DNA of 64,000 bases from Pseudomonas putida (GCF_004357765.1 NZ_SMTE01000006.1:62001-126000); one strand, 5' to 3'; positions 19,061-28,562 are shown, counted from the stretch's first letter. Numbers and translations are program-made. Notes: generated by a model from the letters alone, not told the origin.

Positions 19061-19825
19061 ATGTCCCTGCCGACCCTTCTGACCCAGCACATCGCCCGTC
19101 GCCCGCAGCGCATCGCTCTGCTCCAGCACGTTGCCGAACAAGGCTCGATCACCCGCGCCGCCAAGGCCGCCGGCATCAGCTACAAGGCCGCCTGGGATGC
19201 CATCGACGAGCTCAACAACTTGGCCAGCCGCCCGCTGGTCGAGCGCAGCACCGGTGGCCGTGGCGGTGGCGGCGCGCACCTGTCGGCGGAGGGTGAACGG
19301 GTGCTGCGCCTCTACCAGCGCCTGCAATCGCTGCAAACCCAGATGCTCGAAGCTGCCGAGCAATCCAGCGACCTCGACCTGCTGGGCCGCCTGATGCTGC
19401 GCACCAGCGCTCGCAACCAACTGCAGGGTCAGGTCAGCGGGCTGCGGCGCGAGGGCCGACACGATCGCGTGAGCCTGGCCCTGGGCGACGGGCTGGAGAT
19501 TGATGCGTTGATCACCCACGACAGCACGGCGCGCCTGGATCTGACCCTGGGAACCACCGTAGTGGCCTTGCTCAAGGCAGGGTGGGTGCAGGTGCTAGGG
19601 GCAAGCGATACGCCCGAGGTGGGCAGCAACGTACTGAAAGCGACGGTCGAACAGGTCTTGGCGGACGCCCAGGGACCGAGTGAAGTGAGACTGGCGCTGG
19701 GCAATGGGCAGACGCTGTGCGCCTTCGCTGCGGCCGATTGGCTGAAGGATCAACGGGTGGTCGAGGGTGACGAGGTTCGGGTTCAGTTCCCTCCCTCGTA
19801 TGTATTGCTGGGGGTGCCGGCGTAG
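19061..19825 (+). CDS. ModE-type molybdate-responsive regulator (HTH plus TOBE)
   Basis: 254 residues from the ATG at 19061; in-frame starts at 18992 and 19025 would overlap comF and lengthen the protein beyond the family. The N-terminal winged HTH (ITRAAKAAGISYKAAWDAIDEL near 32-55) is of the ModE type and is followed by a Gly-rich GGRGGGGAHLS turn. The C-terminal half has two TOBE/Mop-like repeats (RNQLQGQVSGLRR near 127; GSNVLKATVEQV near 190) expected to bind molybdate or tungstate. No modABC genes are visible here, so the regulator acts in trans. Confidence 0.85.
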   Translation: MSLPTLLTQHIARRPQRIALLQHVAEQGSITRAAKAAGISYKAAWDAIDELNNLASRPLVERSTGGRGGGGAHLSAEGERVLRLYQRLQSLQTQMLEAAEQSSDLDLLGRLMLRTSARNQLQGQVSGLRREGRHDRVSLALGDGLEIDALITHDSTARLDLTLGTTVVALLKAGWVQVLGASDTPEVGSNVLKATVEQVLADAQGPSEVRLALGNGQTLCAFAAADWLKDQRVVEGDEVRVQFPPSYVLLGVPA

Positions 19826-19908
19826 GTCGTCGATGCCGGCGCTTTCGCGGGCACGCCCCTGGAATGCGCTACCATGCCCCCTAAGCCGCCCGCCCCTTCG
19901 GAGCCACC

Positions 19909-20883
19909 ATGTCCCACCCCTTCGACACCCTCACCCCCGACCTGGTCCTGGACGCCGTGGAAAGCCTCGGCTTTCTCAGCGACGCCCGGGTGCTGGCCCT
20001 GAACAGCTACGAGAACCGCGTCTACCAGGTGGGCATCGAAGACGCACAGCCGTTGGTCGCCAAGTTCTACCGCCCCGGTCGCTGGAGCGACGCCGCAATC
20101 CTCGAGGAGCACAGCTTCACCGCTGAACTGGCCGATTGCGAAGTGCCCGTGGTCGCGCCGCTGCAGCACGACGGCCAGACCCTCTTCAAGCACCAGGGCT
20201 TCCGCTTTGCCTTGTTCCCCCGCCGCGGCGGTCATGCGCCCGAACCCGGCAACCTCGATCAACTCTACCGGCTCGGCCAGTTGCTCGGTCGCCTGCATGC
20301 CGTTGCAGCGACACGCCCGTTCGCACATCGCGAGGCGTTGGCTGTGGACAACTTCGGCCACGCATCGCTGAATACCTTGCTCGAGGGTGGCTTCGTACCC
20401 AGGGAACTGCTCCCTGCATTCGAATCCGTGGCGCGCGACCTGCTCAAGCGAGTCGAGGCCATCTATGCCCGTACTCCACATCAACTGATCCGCCTGCATG
20501 GCGACCTGCATCCCGGCAACTTGATGCACCGCGATGAGGTGTACCACGTCGTCGACCTCGATGACTGCCGCATGGGCCCCGCCGTGCAGGATCTGTGGAT
20601 GATGCTTGCCGGCAGCCGCGAAGAACGCCTTGGGCAGTTGGCCGAACTGATCGATGGCTACAACGAGTTCCATGACTTCGACCCGCGCGAGCTGGCCCTG
20701 ATCGAACCGCTGCGGGCCCTGCGCCAGCTGCATTACAGCGCCTGGCTGGCCCGGCGCTGGGACGACCCGGCGTTCCCGCCGAGCTTCCCGTGGTTCGGTC
20801 AACCGCGCTACTGGGGCGATCAGATCCTCGCCCTGCGCGAGCAGATCGCTGCATTGGACGAAGCGCCATTGAAATTGTTCTGA
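19909..20883 (+). CDS. srkA: SrkA/YihE-type stress response Ser/Thr protein kinase
   Basis: 324 residues, the family length. Aminoglycoside-phosphotransferase fold: catalytic loop IRLHGDLHPGNLM near residues 195-205 and the metal-binding VVDLDDCRMG near 214. E. coli SrkA (RdoA) counters the MazEF death pathway and is induced by envelope stress. Cytoplasmic. It is a single gene 84 bases after the ModE-like gene; that gap contains a half REP-like palindrome (gctttcgcgggcacgcc). Confidence 0.88.
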   Translation: MSHPFDTLTPDLVLDAVESLGFLSDARVLALNSYENRVYQVGIEDAQPLVAKFYRPGRWSDAAILEEHSFTAELADCEVPVVAPLQHDGQTLFKHQGFRFALFPRRGGHAPEPGNLDQLYRLGQLLGRLHAVAATRPFAHREALAVDNFGHASLNTLLEGGFVPRELLPAFESVARDLLKRVEAIYARTPHQLIRLHGDLHPGNLMHRDEVYHVVDLDDCRMGPAVQDLWMMLAGSREERLGQLAELIDGYNEFHDFDPRELALIEPLRALRQLHYSAWLARRWDDPAFPPSFPWFGQPRYWGDQILALREQIAALDEAPLKLF

Positions 20884-20947
20884 ATGGCTATCTCGGTCTG
20901 TCTACAATAGCAGTCGCTTCACCTCGGCTATCAAGCAAGGATTCTGC

Positions 20948-21835
20948 ATGCACGCTGCAAACCCGCGCCGCGGGTATCTTCTAGGCCTCAGCGCTTACAT
21001 CATCTGGGGTCTGTTCCCCCTGTACTTCAAAGCGATTCAGAGCGTTCCGGCGGTGGAGATCATCGTCCACCGCGTGCTCTGGTCAGCGCTGTTCGGCTCG
21101 CTCCTGCTGCTGGTCTGGAAACATCCCGGCTGGTGGCGCGAGCTGCGCGAGAACCCACGACGTCTGGCGATCCTGGCCCTCAGCGGCACGCTGATCGCCG
21201 GTAACTGGCTGACCTATGTGTGGGCCGTCAACAACGACCGCATGCTCGAAGCCAGCTTGGGCTACTACATCAACCCGCTGGTCAACGTGCTGCTCGGCAT
21301 GCTGCTGCTAGGTGAACGCCTGCGCCGCCTGCAGTGGGTCGCGGTGGGCCTGGCGGCCTTGGGGGTGGCGCAGCAGGTGTGGCAGGTGGGAAGCCTGCCA
21401 TGGGTCTCGCTGGTGCTGGCATTGAGCTTCGGGTTCTATGGCCTGATACGCAAGCAGGCCCCCGTGGCGGCCCTGCCTGGTCTGGTGGTGGAAACCTGGA
21501 TGCTGGTACCTCTGGCCTTGGGCTGGTTGCTGCTGAACCCCTCGGCCATGAGCGCCCAGGGCGGGTTCTATACCAGTAGCGAGGCGCTGTGGTTGATGGC
21601 GGCCGGGCCGGTGACCCTGGTACCACTGGTGTGCTTCAACGCCGCTGCTCGGCACCTGCCCTATACCACACTGGGCTTCCTGCAATACCTGGCACCGACC
21701 CTGGTGCTGCTACAGGCGGTGCTGCTATTCGACGAACATCTGTCCTCCACCAGCCTGGTGGCCTTCGTCTGCATCTGGACAGGTTTGGCGATCTACAGCG
21801 TCGACGCCTGGCTCAACCTACGCAAACGCGCCTGA
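20948..21835 (+). CDS. rarD: RarD, EamA/DMT family permease
   Basis: 295 residues with about ten hydrophobic helices and two EamA repeats; the N-terminus RRGYLLGLSAYIIWGLFPLYFK is typical of the RarD branch (predicted chloramphenicol-sensitivity protein). The transported molecule is unknown. ATG at 20948 with aagga 7 bases upstream. 64 bases after srkA; may be co-transcribed. Confidence 0.88.
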   Translation: MHAANPRRGYLLGLSAYIIWGLFPLYFKAIQSVPAVEIIVHRVLWSALFGSLLLLVWKHPGWWRELRENPRRLAILALSGTLIAGNWLTYVWAVNNDRMLEASLGYYINPLVNVLLGMLLLGERLRRLQWVAVGLAALGVAQQVWQVGSLPWVSLVLALSFGFYGLIRKQAPVAALPGLVVETWMLVPLALGWLLLNPSAMSAQGGFYTSSEALWLMAAGPVTLVPLVCFNAAARHLPYTTLGFLQYLAPTLVLLQAVLLFDEHLSSTSLVAFVCIWTGLAIYSVDAWLNLRKRA

Positions 21836-21854
21836 TCAGAAAATGATCAAAACG

Positions 21855-21883
21855 CTACAGACCACGTTATCCGTGGTCTGTAG
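21855..21883. terminator. Strong hairpin between rarD and the GcvR-like gene, possible terminator
   Basis: ctacagaccacg and cgtggtctgtag form a perfect 12-bp stem with a 5-base loop. No T-run follows on the plus strand; on the minus strand the next bases are cgttttg. It may end either or both convergent transcripts. The rest of the 219-bp gap holds two DnaA-box sequences. Confidence 0.55.
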
Positions 21884-21898
21884 CCACATCTCCAGAGG

Positions 21899-22020
21899 TT
21901 ATCCACACCCTCGTCCCCGTGCTTTGTGCACAAGCCGCTGAATTCTGTACGTTTTTCGCTCAATCGGCGCGAAGCCTTGCCACACGTGGGCTGGCGGCGT
22001 GAACCCCCAGGTTATCCACA
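21899..22020 (+). other. Two perfect DnaA-box sequences
   Basis: TTATCCACA occurs at 21899-21907 and again at 22012-22020 on the same strand, 113 bp apart, in the rarD/GcvR-like intergenic region. Both match the 9-mer consensus exactly. No other origin features (dnaA, dnaN, AT-rich unwinding repeats) are nearby, so this is not an origin; function unknown. Confidence 0.5.
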
Positions 22021-22054
22021 GGGCCGTCCCGTTAAATCGGGGGATAACCCTCGT

Positions 22055-22573
22055 TCAATCTTCAGGCCGCAGCGTCAACTCCACCATCAAGTCGTCTGCC
22101 AAGCCCTCCAGCTTGCGCTGCAGGTCTTCCAGCGACAGGGTCAGCGGCAGCGCCAACAGCGCATCGGCATGAAACAACGGTTCGCTGCTCATCGGCGCCG
22201 GACGTACCTCGGTGGTGAAGCGCTCGAGGTTGACCCCTTGATCGGCCAGCAGCCGAGTGATGTCACGGACGATGCCCGGCCGGTCGTTGCCGACCAGCTC
22301 CATGGCAATGGGCTTCCAGGTGCAGGAAGGCTCTATGCCACTTTCGGCGATCAATACACGGATATCGTACTTGCCCAGCGCCTGCAGCGACTCGACCAGC
22401 TCGTCGTAGTTTTCCGCCGGCACCGCCACCCGCAAGATGCCGGCGAACTGACCAGCCATACGCGACATGCGGCTCTCCAACCAGTTGCCACTGTGGTCGG
22501 CGATGCACTGGGCGATGCGCTCGACCTGCCCGGCCTTGTCGGGGGCAATCACGGTCAATACAAGATGATCCAC
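22055..22573 (-). CDS. GcvR-like ACT-domain regulator
   Basis: 172 residues with two ACT domains: residues 1-80 (DHLVLTVIAPDKAGQVERIA) and 88-170 (MELVGNDRPGIVRDITRLLA). This architecture matches the glycine cleavage repressor GcvR, an accessory protein that binds GcvA in enterics; pseudomonad members are poorly studied. There is no DNA-binding domain. The start is GTG at 22573, with gagg about 9 bases upstream. It is divergent from glcB across 346 bp. Confidence 0.85.
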   Translation of the reverse strand: MDHLVLTVIAPDKAGQVERIAQCIADHSGNWLESRMSRMAGQFAGILRVAVPAENYDELVESLQALGKYDIRVLIAESGIEPSCTWKPIAMELVGNDRPGIVRDITRLLADQGVNLERFTTEVRPAPMSSEPLFHADALLALPLTLSLEDLQRKLEGLADDLMVELTLRPED

Positions 22574-22755
22574 AAGCCGTTCCTCTGTGTCGGGCCGCGC
22601 GAGGCGACGGAATTCGGGGGGATCGGTTGAGTATAGGCAAGGCGCGGCAACCTGCCGCAGGACAGTCCGAGGGATTAATCGTGTACTGTTTCAAGATTTA
22701 TCTGGAACAATCCACAGGTTTTTTGCGAACATACCCACTCCCAGCGTGACCCAAC

Positions 22756-22861
22756 GCGACCAAACGGTCGCACAACGACGCTTTTAGTCTGGTATTCCCC
22801 TGCCTGCTGCTTCATGTAGTATGCGACGGCGTGGACTACAAAACGTCGTTCGATGTTGTAG
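22756..22861. promoter_or_regulatory. Dyad elements upstream of glcB
   Basis: In the 346-bp gap before glcB are gcgacc-N4-ggtcgc (22756-22771) and ctacaa-N14-ttgtag (22836-22861). Both are plausible regulator sites; I cannot name the protein. No riboswitch or small RNA is apparent in the rest of the gap. Confidence 0.35.
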
Positions 22862-22919
22862 AGAAGCGCTACAGGCTTAATACACGTAGAGCGAATAGCT
22901 GAGCAGAGTGAGGCAAGCA

Positions 22920-25097
22920 ATGACTGGATACGTTCAAGTCGGTGGCCTTCAGGTCGCCAAGGTCCTGTACGACTTCGTCAACGACGAAGCCATTCCGGGG
23001 ACCGGCATCGTCGCCGAGCAGTTCTGGGCCGGTGCAGAAAAGATCATCAACGACCTCGCTCCAAAGAACAAAGCCCTGCTCGCCAAACGCGACGAGCTGC
23101 AAGCCAAGATCGACGCCTGGCACCAGGCGCGCCAAGGTCAGGCCCACGACGCCTCGGCCTACAAAAGCTTCCTCCAGGAAATCGGCTACTTGCTGCCACA
23201 AGCCGATGACTTCCAGGCCACCACGCAGAACGTGGATGAAGAAATCGCCCTGATGGCCGGCCCGCAACTGGTGGTGCCGGTGATGAACGCCCGCTTCGCC
23301 CTCAACGCTGCCAATGCCCGCTGGGGTTCGCTCTACGATGCCTTGTATGGCACCGATGCCATCAGCGACGAAGGCGGCGCCGAGCGCGGCCAAGGCTACA
23401 ACAAGGTTCGCGGCGACAAGGTCATCGCCTTCGCCCGCGCCTTCCTCGATGAAGCCGCCCCACTGGCAGCCGGCTCGCACGTCGATTCCACCGGTTATCG
23501 CATCGAGGCGGGCAAACTGGTCGTTACCCTCAAGGGCGGCAGCAACACCGGCCTGCGTGACGACGCGCAGTTGATCGGCTTCCATGGCGATGCCGCTGCG
23601 CCGACCGCCGTGCTGCTCAAGCACAATGGCCTGCACTTCGAGATCCAGGTCGACGCCAGCACCCCGGTGGGCAGCACCGATGCCGCCGGCGTGAAGGACA
23701 TCCTGATGGAGTCGGCACTGACCACCATCATGGATTGCGAAGACTCGGTCGCCGCCGTCGACGCCGATGACAAGGTCATCGTCTACCGCAACTGGCTGGG
23801 CCTGATGAAAGGCGACCTGGCCGAGCAGGTGAGCAAGGGTGGCAAGACCTTCACCCGCACCATGAACCCGGATCGCGAGTACGCCACCCCCAACGGTGGT
23901 AGCGTCACCTTGCATGGCCGCTCGCTGCTGTTCGTGCGCAACGTCGGCCATCTGATGACCAACCCGGCGATCCTCGACGCCCAAGGCAACGAGATCCCAG
24001 AGGGTATCCAGGACGGCCTGTTCACCAACCTGATCGCTCTGCACAACCTCAACGGCAACACCACCCGCAAGAACACCCGCAGCGGCAGCGTGTACATCGT
24101 CAAACCGAAGATGCACGGCCCGGAAGAAGTGGCATTCGCCGCCGAAATCTTCAGCCGCGTCGAAGACCTGCTGGGCATGCCGCGCAACACCGTCAAGGTC
24201 GGCATCATGGACGAGGAGCGCCGTACCACGGTCAACCTCAAGGCCTGCATCAAGGCCGCGGCCGAGCGCGTGGCGTTCATCAACACCGGTTTCCTCGACC
24301 GTACCGGTGACGAAATCCACACCTCGATGGAAGCAGGCGCCGTGGTGCGCAAGGGCGCCATGAAGAACGAGAAGTGGATCGGGGCCTACGAGAACAACAA
24401 CGTCGATATCGGCCTCGCCACGGGCCTGCAAGGCCGGGCCCAGATCGGCAAGGGCATGTGGGCGATGCCCGACTTGATGGCGGCCATGCTCGAGCAGAAG
24501 ATCGCTCACCCGTTGGCCGGCGCGAACACCGCCTGGGTACCATCGCCGACCGCTGCCACCCTGCACGCGCTGCACTACCACAAGGTCGACGTGCAGGCGC
24601 GTCAGCGCGAACTGGCCAGCCGCACCCCGGCCTCGGTCGACGACATCCTGGCCATCCCGCTGGCGCCCGATACCAACTGGTCGGCCGAGGAGATCCGCAA
24701 CGAGGTGGATAACAATGCCCAGGGCATCCTTGGCTACGTGGTGCGCTGGATCGACCAAGGCGTGGGTTGCTCGAAGGTGCCGGACATCAACGATGTCGGC
24801 CTGATGGAAGATCGCGCCACCCTGCGTATCTCGGCCCAACTGCTGGCCAACTGGCTGCGCCATGGTGTGATCAGCCAGGAACAGGTGCTGGAGAGCCTCA
24901 AGCGCATGGCGGCGGTGGTCGACAAGCAGAACGCCGGCGACGCCCTGTACCGGCCGATGGCACCGCACTTCGATGACAACGTCGCGTTCCAGGCGGCGGT
25001 CGAACTGGTGCTCGAAGGTACCAAGCAGCCCAACGGCTACACCGAGCCAGTACTGCATCGCCGTCGTCGCGAGTTCAAGGCGCGTAACGGGTTGTAA
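22920..25097 (+). CDS. glcB: Malate synthase G
   Basis: 725 residues, the length of the G isoform. Condenses glyoxylate with acetyl-CoA to malate in the glyoxylate shunt and in glycolate use. Typical blocks: [15 protein letters not shown] near residue 269, [15 protein letters not shown] near 377, and [13 protein letters not shown] near 429. The ATG at 22920 has gagg upstream; the four in-frame codons before it are not used. No glcDEF or isocitrate lyase gene is adjacent. Confidence 0.97.
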   Translation: MTGYVQVGGLQVAKVLYDFVNDEAIPGTGIVAEQFWAGAEKIINDLAPKNKALLAKRDELQAKIDAWHQARQGQAHDASAYKSFLQEIGYLLPQADDFQATTQNVDEEIALMAGPQLVVPVMNARFALNAANARWGSLYDALYGTDAISDEGGAERGQGYNKVRGDKVIAFARAFLDEAAPLAAGSHVDSTGYRIEAGKLVVTLKGGSNTGLRDDAQLIGFHGDAAAPTAVLLKHNGLHFEIQVDASTPVGSTDAAGVKDILMESALTTIMDCEDSVAAVDADDKVIVYRNWLGLMKGDLAEQVSKGGKTFTRTMNPDREYATPNGGSVTLHGRSLLFVRNVGHLMTNPAILDAQGNEIPEGIQDGLFTNLIALHNLNGNTTRKNTRSGSVYIVKPKMHGPEEVAFAAEIFSRVEDLLGMPRNTVKVGIMDEERRTTVNLKACIKAAAERVAFINTGFLDRTGDEIHTSMEAGAVVRKGAMKNEKWIGAYENNNVDIGLATGLQGRAQIGKGMWAMPDLMAAMLEQKIAHPLAGANTAWVPSPTAATLHALHYHKVDVQARQRELASRTPASVDDILAIPLAPDTNWSAEEIRNEVDNNAQGILGYVVRWIDQGVGCSKVPDINDVGLMEDRATLRISAQLLANWLRHGVISQEQVLESLKRMAAVVDKQNAGDALYRPMAPHFDDNVAFQAAVELVLEGTKQPNGYTEPVLHRRRREFKARNGL

Positions 25098-25110
25098 TAC
25101 TTCTGCGACA

Positions 25111-25138
25111 AGGGGTCGCTTCGCGACCCCTCTCTCGG
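25111..25138 (+). terminator. Terminator after glcB
   Basis: aggggtcgc and gcgacccct pair as a 9-bp stem with a ttc loop, followed by ctctc. It separates glcB from the convergent receiver gene; the T-run is poor. Confidence 0.65.
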
Positions 25139-25140
25139 GA

Positions 25141-25584
25141 TCACGTAAGTTTCAATTCCTTCTGCACAAGCCCTAGCAATTTCCCCAGATCCACCGGCTT
25201 GAGCAAGAAATCCACCACCCCCAGGTGCATCACATCCACCGCCTCGCTCACATCGGTGTCGCCCGACACCACGATGATCGACAACGCCGCCCGCTCCGAC
25301 TCACGAATCTGCCGGATCAATTCCAAGCCATCATCGGGCGCCATGCGCAGGTCGGTGATCATCAGCGCAATGCGCGGTTCGTAGTGCAACTTGAACATCG
25401 CTTCCTGCGCGCCATCTGCGGTCATGCAGTCGATGCCCCTGCTTTTCAGGTAAAGGCACAGCGCCTCGGCGTTCACCGGGTTGTCGTCCACCACCAGCAC
25501 CACTGGCTTGGGAGCGACCGGCGCGCTTACCACTGCCAGTGCCTCGCGCTCGGCGTCACTCAGGATGTCGTCATGCTCAGCCAT
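25141..25584 (-). CDS. Stand-alone response regulator receiver protein
   Basis: 147 residues from the ATG at 25584; a GTG 14 codons upstream is possible. After an acidic 35-residue leader (AEHDDILSDAEREAL) comes one CheY-like receiver domain: acidic pocket VVDDN near 43-47, phospho-acceptor Asp78 in ITDLRM, Ser/Thr at VVSGDT and Lys in LLKPVD. No output domain follows, so it acts by protein contact or phosphotransfer. No histidine kinase is adjacent. Confidence 0.85.
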   Translation of the reverse strand: MAEHDDILSDAEREALAVVSAPVAPKPVVLVVDDNPVNAEALCLYLKSRGIDCMTADGAQEAMFKLHYEPRIALMITDLRMAPDDGLELIRQIRESERAALSIIVVSGDTDVSEAVDVMHLGVVDFLLKPVDLGKLLGLVQKELKLT

Positions 25585-25749
25585 GCTGTTCTCGTCAAAA
25601 AAATCCCACTCTGGGGTTAAGACCACAACACGCGGCTAAAGCCGTTCGCCTTTCGTCGGATCTCTGACAGTCGCGTCCATAGACTTACGTCCAATGGGCA
25701 CCACTGCGCCGCCGGCAGACCATGGAGGTCGAAAACAACAAGGCCGCAC

Positions 25750-25769
25750 CTATATATAGATATATATAG
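25750..25769. repeat. TA-rich palindrome ctatatata-ga-tatatatag
   Basis: Nine-base arms around a 2-base spacer give a perfect inverted repeat in an otherwise GC-rich region, 27-46 bases before the start codon of the cNMP/CBS/DUF294 gene. The location suits a promoter or operator. Confidence 0.6.
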
Positions 25770-25795
25770 TTCGGCGTAGCGATACGGTCGGTTTC

Positions 25796-27733
25796 ATGAG
25801 CAAAAAGGACGCCTATAGCCAGGCGGGCAGGACCGCAGTACTGCAGAACATCCAAGGCACCCTGCAGTTCCTGCAACGCTTCCCCCCGTTCAACCAGATG
25901 GAGCACAACCATCTGGCCTACCTGGTTGAACAGTGCCAGCTGCGCTTCTACGCCAGCGGCGAGAGCATCATCAGGCCCGCCGACGGGCCGGTGGAGCACT
26001 TCTACATCGTCAAGCAGGGCCGCGTCGTGGGCGAGCGCCAGCACTTGGTCAAGCCGGGGATGGAAACCACCTTCGAGATCACCAGTGGCGAATGCTTCCC
26101 GCTGGCTGCGCTGCTGGGCGAGCGTGCTACCCGTACCGAACACCTGGCCGGTGAGGACACGTTTTGCCTGCAGTTGAACAAATCAGCTTTCATCCACGTA
26201 TTCTCGTTGTCGGCGGCGTTTCGCGACTTCGCCCTCCGCGGTGTCAGCAGCCTGCTCGACCAGGTCAACCAGCAGGTGCGTCAGCGCGCCGTCGAAACCC
26301 TCGGCACCCAGTACTCGCTGAACACGCCATTGGGTGAACTGGCCATGCGCCATCCGGTAGCCTGCAGTCCGGACACCCCCCTGCGCGAAGCCGTGCGGTT
26401 GATGCACGAGCAGCAGGTCGGCAGCATCGTCATCGTCGACCGACAACGCTTCCCGCTGGGAATCTTCACCCTGCGCGATCTGCGCCAGGTGGTGGCGTCC
26501 GCCGATGCCGACCTGGGCGCGCCCATCGACCGCCACATGACCGCCAAGCCGTTCTTCCTCAGTCCCCACGCCAGCGCCTTCGACGCCGCCATGGCGATGA
26601 CCGAGCGGCATATCGCCCACGTCTGCCTGGTGGAAAACCAGCGTCTGTGCGGCGTGGTCTCCGAGCGCGACCTGTTCTCGCTGCAGCGGGTCGACCTGGT
26701 GCACCTGGCACGCACCATCCGCCATGCCCCCCGCCTGGAGACATTGGTATCGCTGCGCGGCGAGATCGGCCAGTTGGTCGAACGCATGCTGGCCCATGGC
26801 GCCTCTTCCACGCAAATCACCCAGATCATCACCCTGCTCAACGACCACACGGTCTGCCGGGTGATCGAGTTGGCTTTGGCCGAGCGTGGCGACCCCGGCG
26901 TACCGTTCACCTGGCTGTGTTTCGGCAGCGAAGGCCGCCGCGAGCAGACCCTGCACACCGATCAGGACAACGGCATCCTGTTCGAGGCCCAGGACAGTCA
27001 GCAAGCCGAGGCCATTCGTGCCCGCCTGCTGCCGTTGGCGCAGTACATCAACCAATCCCTGGCGCAGTGTGGCTTCACCCTGTGCAAGGGCAACGTCATG
27101 GCTGGCAATCCCGACCTGTGCCTGTCGCGCAGCGAATGGGCACGGCGCTTCGCCGGCTTCATCCGCGAGGCCAGCCCGGAAAACCTGCTCGGTTCGAGCA
27201 TCTATTTCGACCTGCGGGTGGTCTGGGGCGACGAACAGGGTTGCGAACAGCTGCGCCAGAGTCTGTTGCAGCAAGTCGCCGACAATCGGCTGTTCCAGCG
27301 GATGATGGCGGAAAATGCTTTGCGCCAGCGCCCTCCGGTCGGCCGCCTGCGTGATTTCGTCCTGACGCGCCAGGGCAATGACAAGACCGCCACCCTCGAT
27401 CTCAAGGTGCAGGGCCTGACGCCCTTCGTCGATGGCGCCAGGCTGCTGGCCCTGGCCAACGGCATTGGCGCCTGCAATACCCTCGAACGCCTGCGCCAAC
27501 TGGTCGCCAACGGGGTGATCGATGGCCTCGATGGCGCCGCCTACGAAGAGGCCTACCACTTCATCCAGCAGACGCGCATGCAGCAACACCAGCGCCAGAC
27601 GCGCGACAACCTGCCGTACTCCAACCGCCTCGATCCCGACAGCCTCAACCACCTGGACCGGCGCATCCTGCGGGAATCCCTGCGCCAGGCCCAGCGCCTG
27701 CAGAGCAACCTGGCACTGCGGTACCAGCTATGA
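25796..27733 (+). CDS. cNMP-binding/CBS/DUF294 putative nucleotidyltransferase
   Basis: 645 residues. Order: cyclic-nucleotide-binding-like domain (about 20-140), paired CBS domains (about 170-295; the second begins near MTAKPFFLSP), DUF294 nucleotidyltransferase with GSEGRREQTLHTDQDNG at 377-393, and a C-terminal DUF294 helical domain. The nucleotidyltransferase is GlnD-like, so a uridylyl- or adenylyl-transfer activity controlled by nucleotide binding to cNMP/CBS is a reasonable inference, but the target is unknown. Its stop overlaps the exonuclease gene start (ATGA), a pairing common in gamma-proteobacteria. A TA palindrome precedes it. Confidence 0.88.
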   Translation: MSKKDAYSQAGRTAVLQNIQGTLQFLQRFPPFNQMEHNHLAYLVEQCQLRFYASGESIIRPADGPVEHFYIVKQGRVVGERQHLVKPGMETTFEITSGECFPLAALLGERATRTEHLAGEDTFCLQLNKSAFIHVFSLSAAFRDFALRGVSSLLDQVNQQVRQRAVETLGTQYSLNTPLGELAMRHPVACSPDTPLREAVRLMHEQQVGSIVIVDRQRFPLGIFTLRDLRQVVASADADLGAPIDRHMTAKPFFLSPHASAFDAAMAMTERHIAHVCLVENQRLCGVVSERDLFSLQRVDLVHLARTIRHAPRLETLVSLRGEIGQLVERMLAHGASSTQITQIITLLNDHTVCRVIELALAERGDPGVPFTWLCFGSEGRREQTLHTDQDNGILFEAQDSQQAEAIRARLLPLAQYINQSLAQCGFTLCKGNVMAGNPDLCLSRSEWARRFAGFIREASPENLLGSSIYFDLRVVWGDEQGCEQLRQSLLQQVADNRLFQRMMAENALRQRPPVGRLRDFVLTRQGNDKTATLDLKVQGLTPFVDGARLLALANGIGACNTLERLRQLVANGVIDGLDGAAYEEAYHFIQQTRMQQHQRQTRDNLPYSNRLDPDSLNHLDRRILRESLRQAQRLQSNLALRYQL

Positions 27734-28440
27734 ACCTGTTCGCCTGGCTACGCCCCAGCACACCGGCTCTGGGCTTGTCCCTACGTCAGCGCCTGGAGCG
27801 GTTGCCCAAACCGGCGCCGCTGGGCGTCTGCTCGCTGCGCGAACAGCGCTGGGTGGTGCTCGACCTGGAGACCAGCGGCCTCAACCCGCATCGCGACCAG
27901 GTGCTGTCGATCGGCGCCGTGGCCATCGCCGACGGCGCCATCGACTTTGCCCAGCAGTTCGAGCGGACCTTGCACCGCCCGAGCCAGAAAGCCAACGCCA
28001 GCACGCTGATCCACGGCCTCGGCCCAAGTGCACTGGCCGCTGGCTGCGACCCGGCCGAAGCGCTGCTCGATCTGCTCGAATTCATCGGCGACAGCCCACT
28101 GCTGGCCTTCCATGCCGGGTTCGATCAGCGCATGTTGGCCCGGGCTTTGAAGCAAAGTCTGGGTTGGCGGTTGCAGCAACCCTGGTTCGACGTTGCCGAG
28201 CTGGCACCGATGCTCAACCCCGATACGGTGCTGCGCGAGGCCAGCCTGGACGACTGGGTGGCGCGCTTCGGCCTCCAGGTGGATGATCGCCACCATGCCA
28301 GCGCCGATGCCCAGGTCACCGCCGAGCTGGCCCTGATCCTGTTCAGCCAGGCGCGCCGCCAGCAGCTCGACAGCCCCTTGCAACTGGAGCAGCGGTTGCG
28401 TGGGTGGCGACGGCGTAAGGTCCAAGGGCATGGGTTATAG
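27730..28440 (+). CDS. DEDDh 3'-5' exonuclease (DnaQ/epsilon family)
   Basis: 236 residues. Exo motifs: D45 and E47 in DLETSGL (motif I), HAGFDQRML near 134 (motif II) and HHASADAQVTAEL near 190 (motif III His/Asp). All catalytic residues are present, so it should be an active 3'-5' exonuclease; N-terminal and C-terminal tails are basic. It is translationally coupled to the DUF294 protein, suggesting a functional pair. It is not the replicative epsilon subunit, which lies beside rnhA. Confidence 0.87.
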   Translation: MNLFAWLRPSTPALGLSLRQRLERLPKPAPLGVCSLREQRWVVLDLETSGLNPHRDQVLSIGAVAIADGAIDFAQQFERTLHRPSQKANASTLIHGLGPSALAAGCDPAEALLDLLEFIGDSPLLAFHAGFDQRMLARALKQSLGWRLQQPWFDVAELAPMLNPDTVLREASLDDWVARFGLQVDDRHHASADAQVTAELALILFSQARRQQLDSPLQLEQRLRGWRRRKVQGHGL

Positions 28441-28562
28441 GGGGGCACGGTTCAGGGATGGCCGCGCTCGATCTCGACCGCACCACAACCCTCAAGACAT
28501 CCCCCACCCCACTCCATTCAGACAAGCGTCCATTGCACCCGCCCCCCGCCTCTGCAACAATC

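Noticed and set aside
21899-22020. Chromosomal origin of replication
   Set aside because: Two DnaA boxes alone; no dnaA/dnaN/rpmH genes, no AT-rich unwinding element or further boxes.
22574-22919. Glycine riboswitch before glcB
   Set aside because: No recognisable aptamer core and the dyads are short operator-like palindromes.
22869-25058. A 729-codon open frame on the minus strand opposite glcB
   Set aside because: It is the antisense shadow of a highly conserved enzyme in GC-rich DNA; no family features and no ribosome site.
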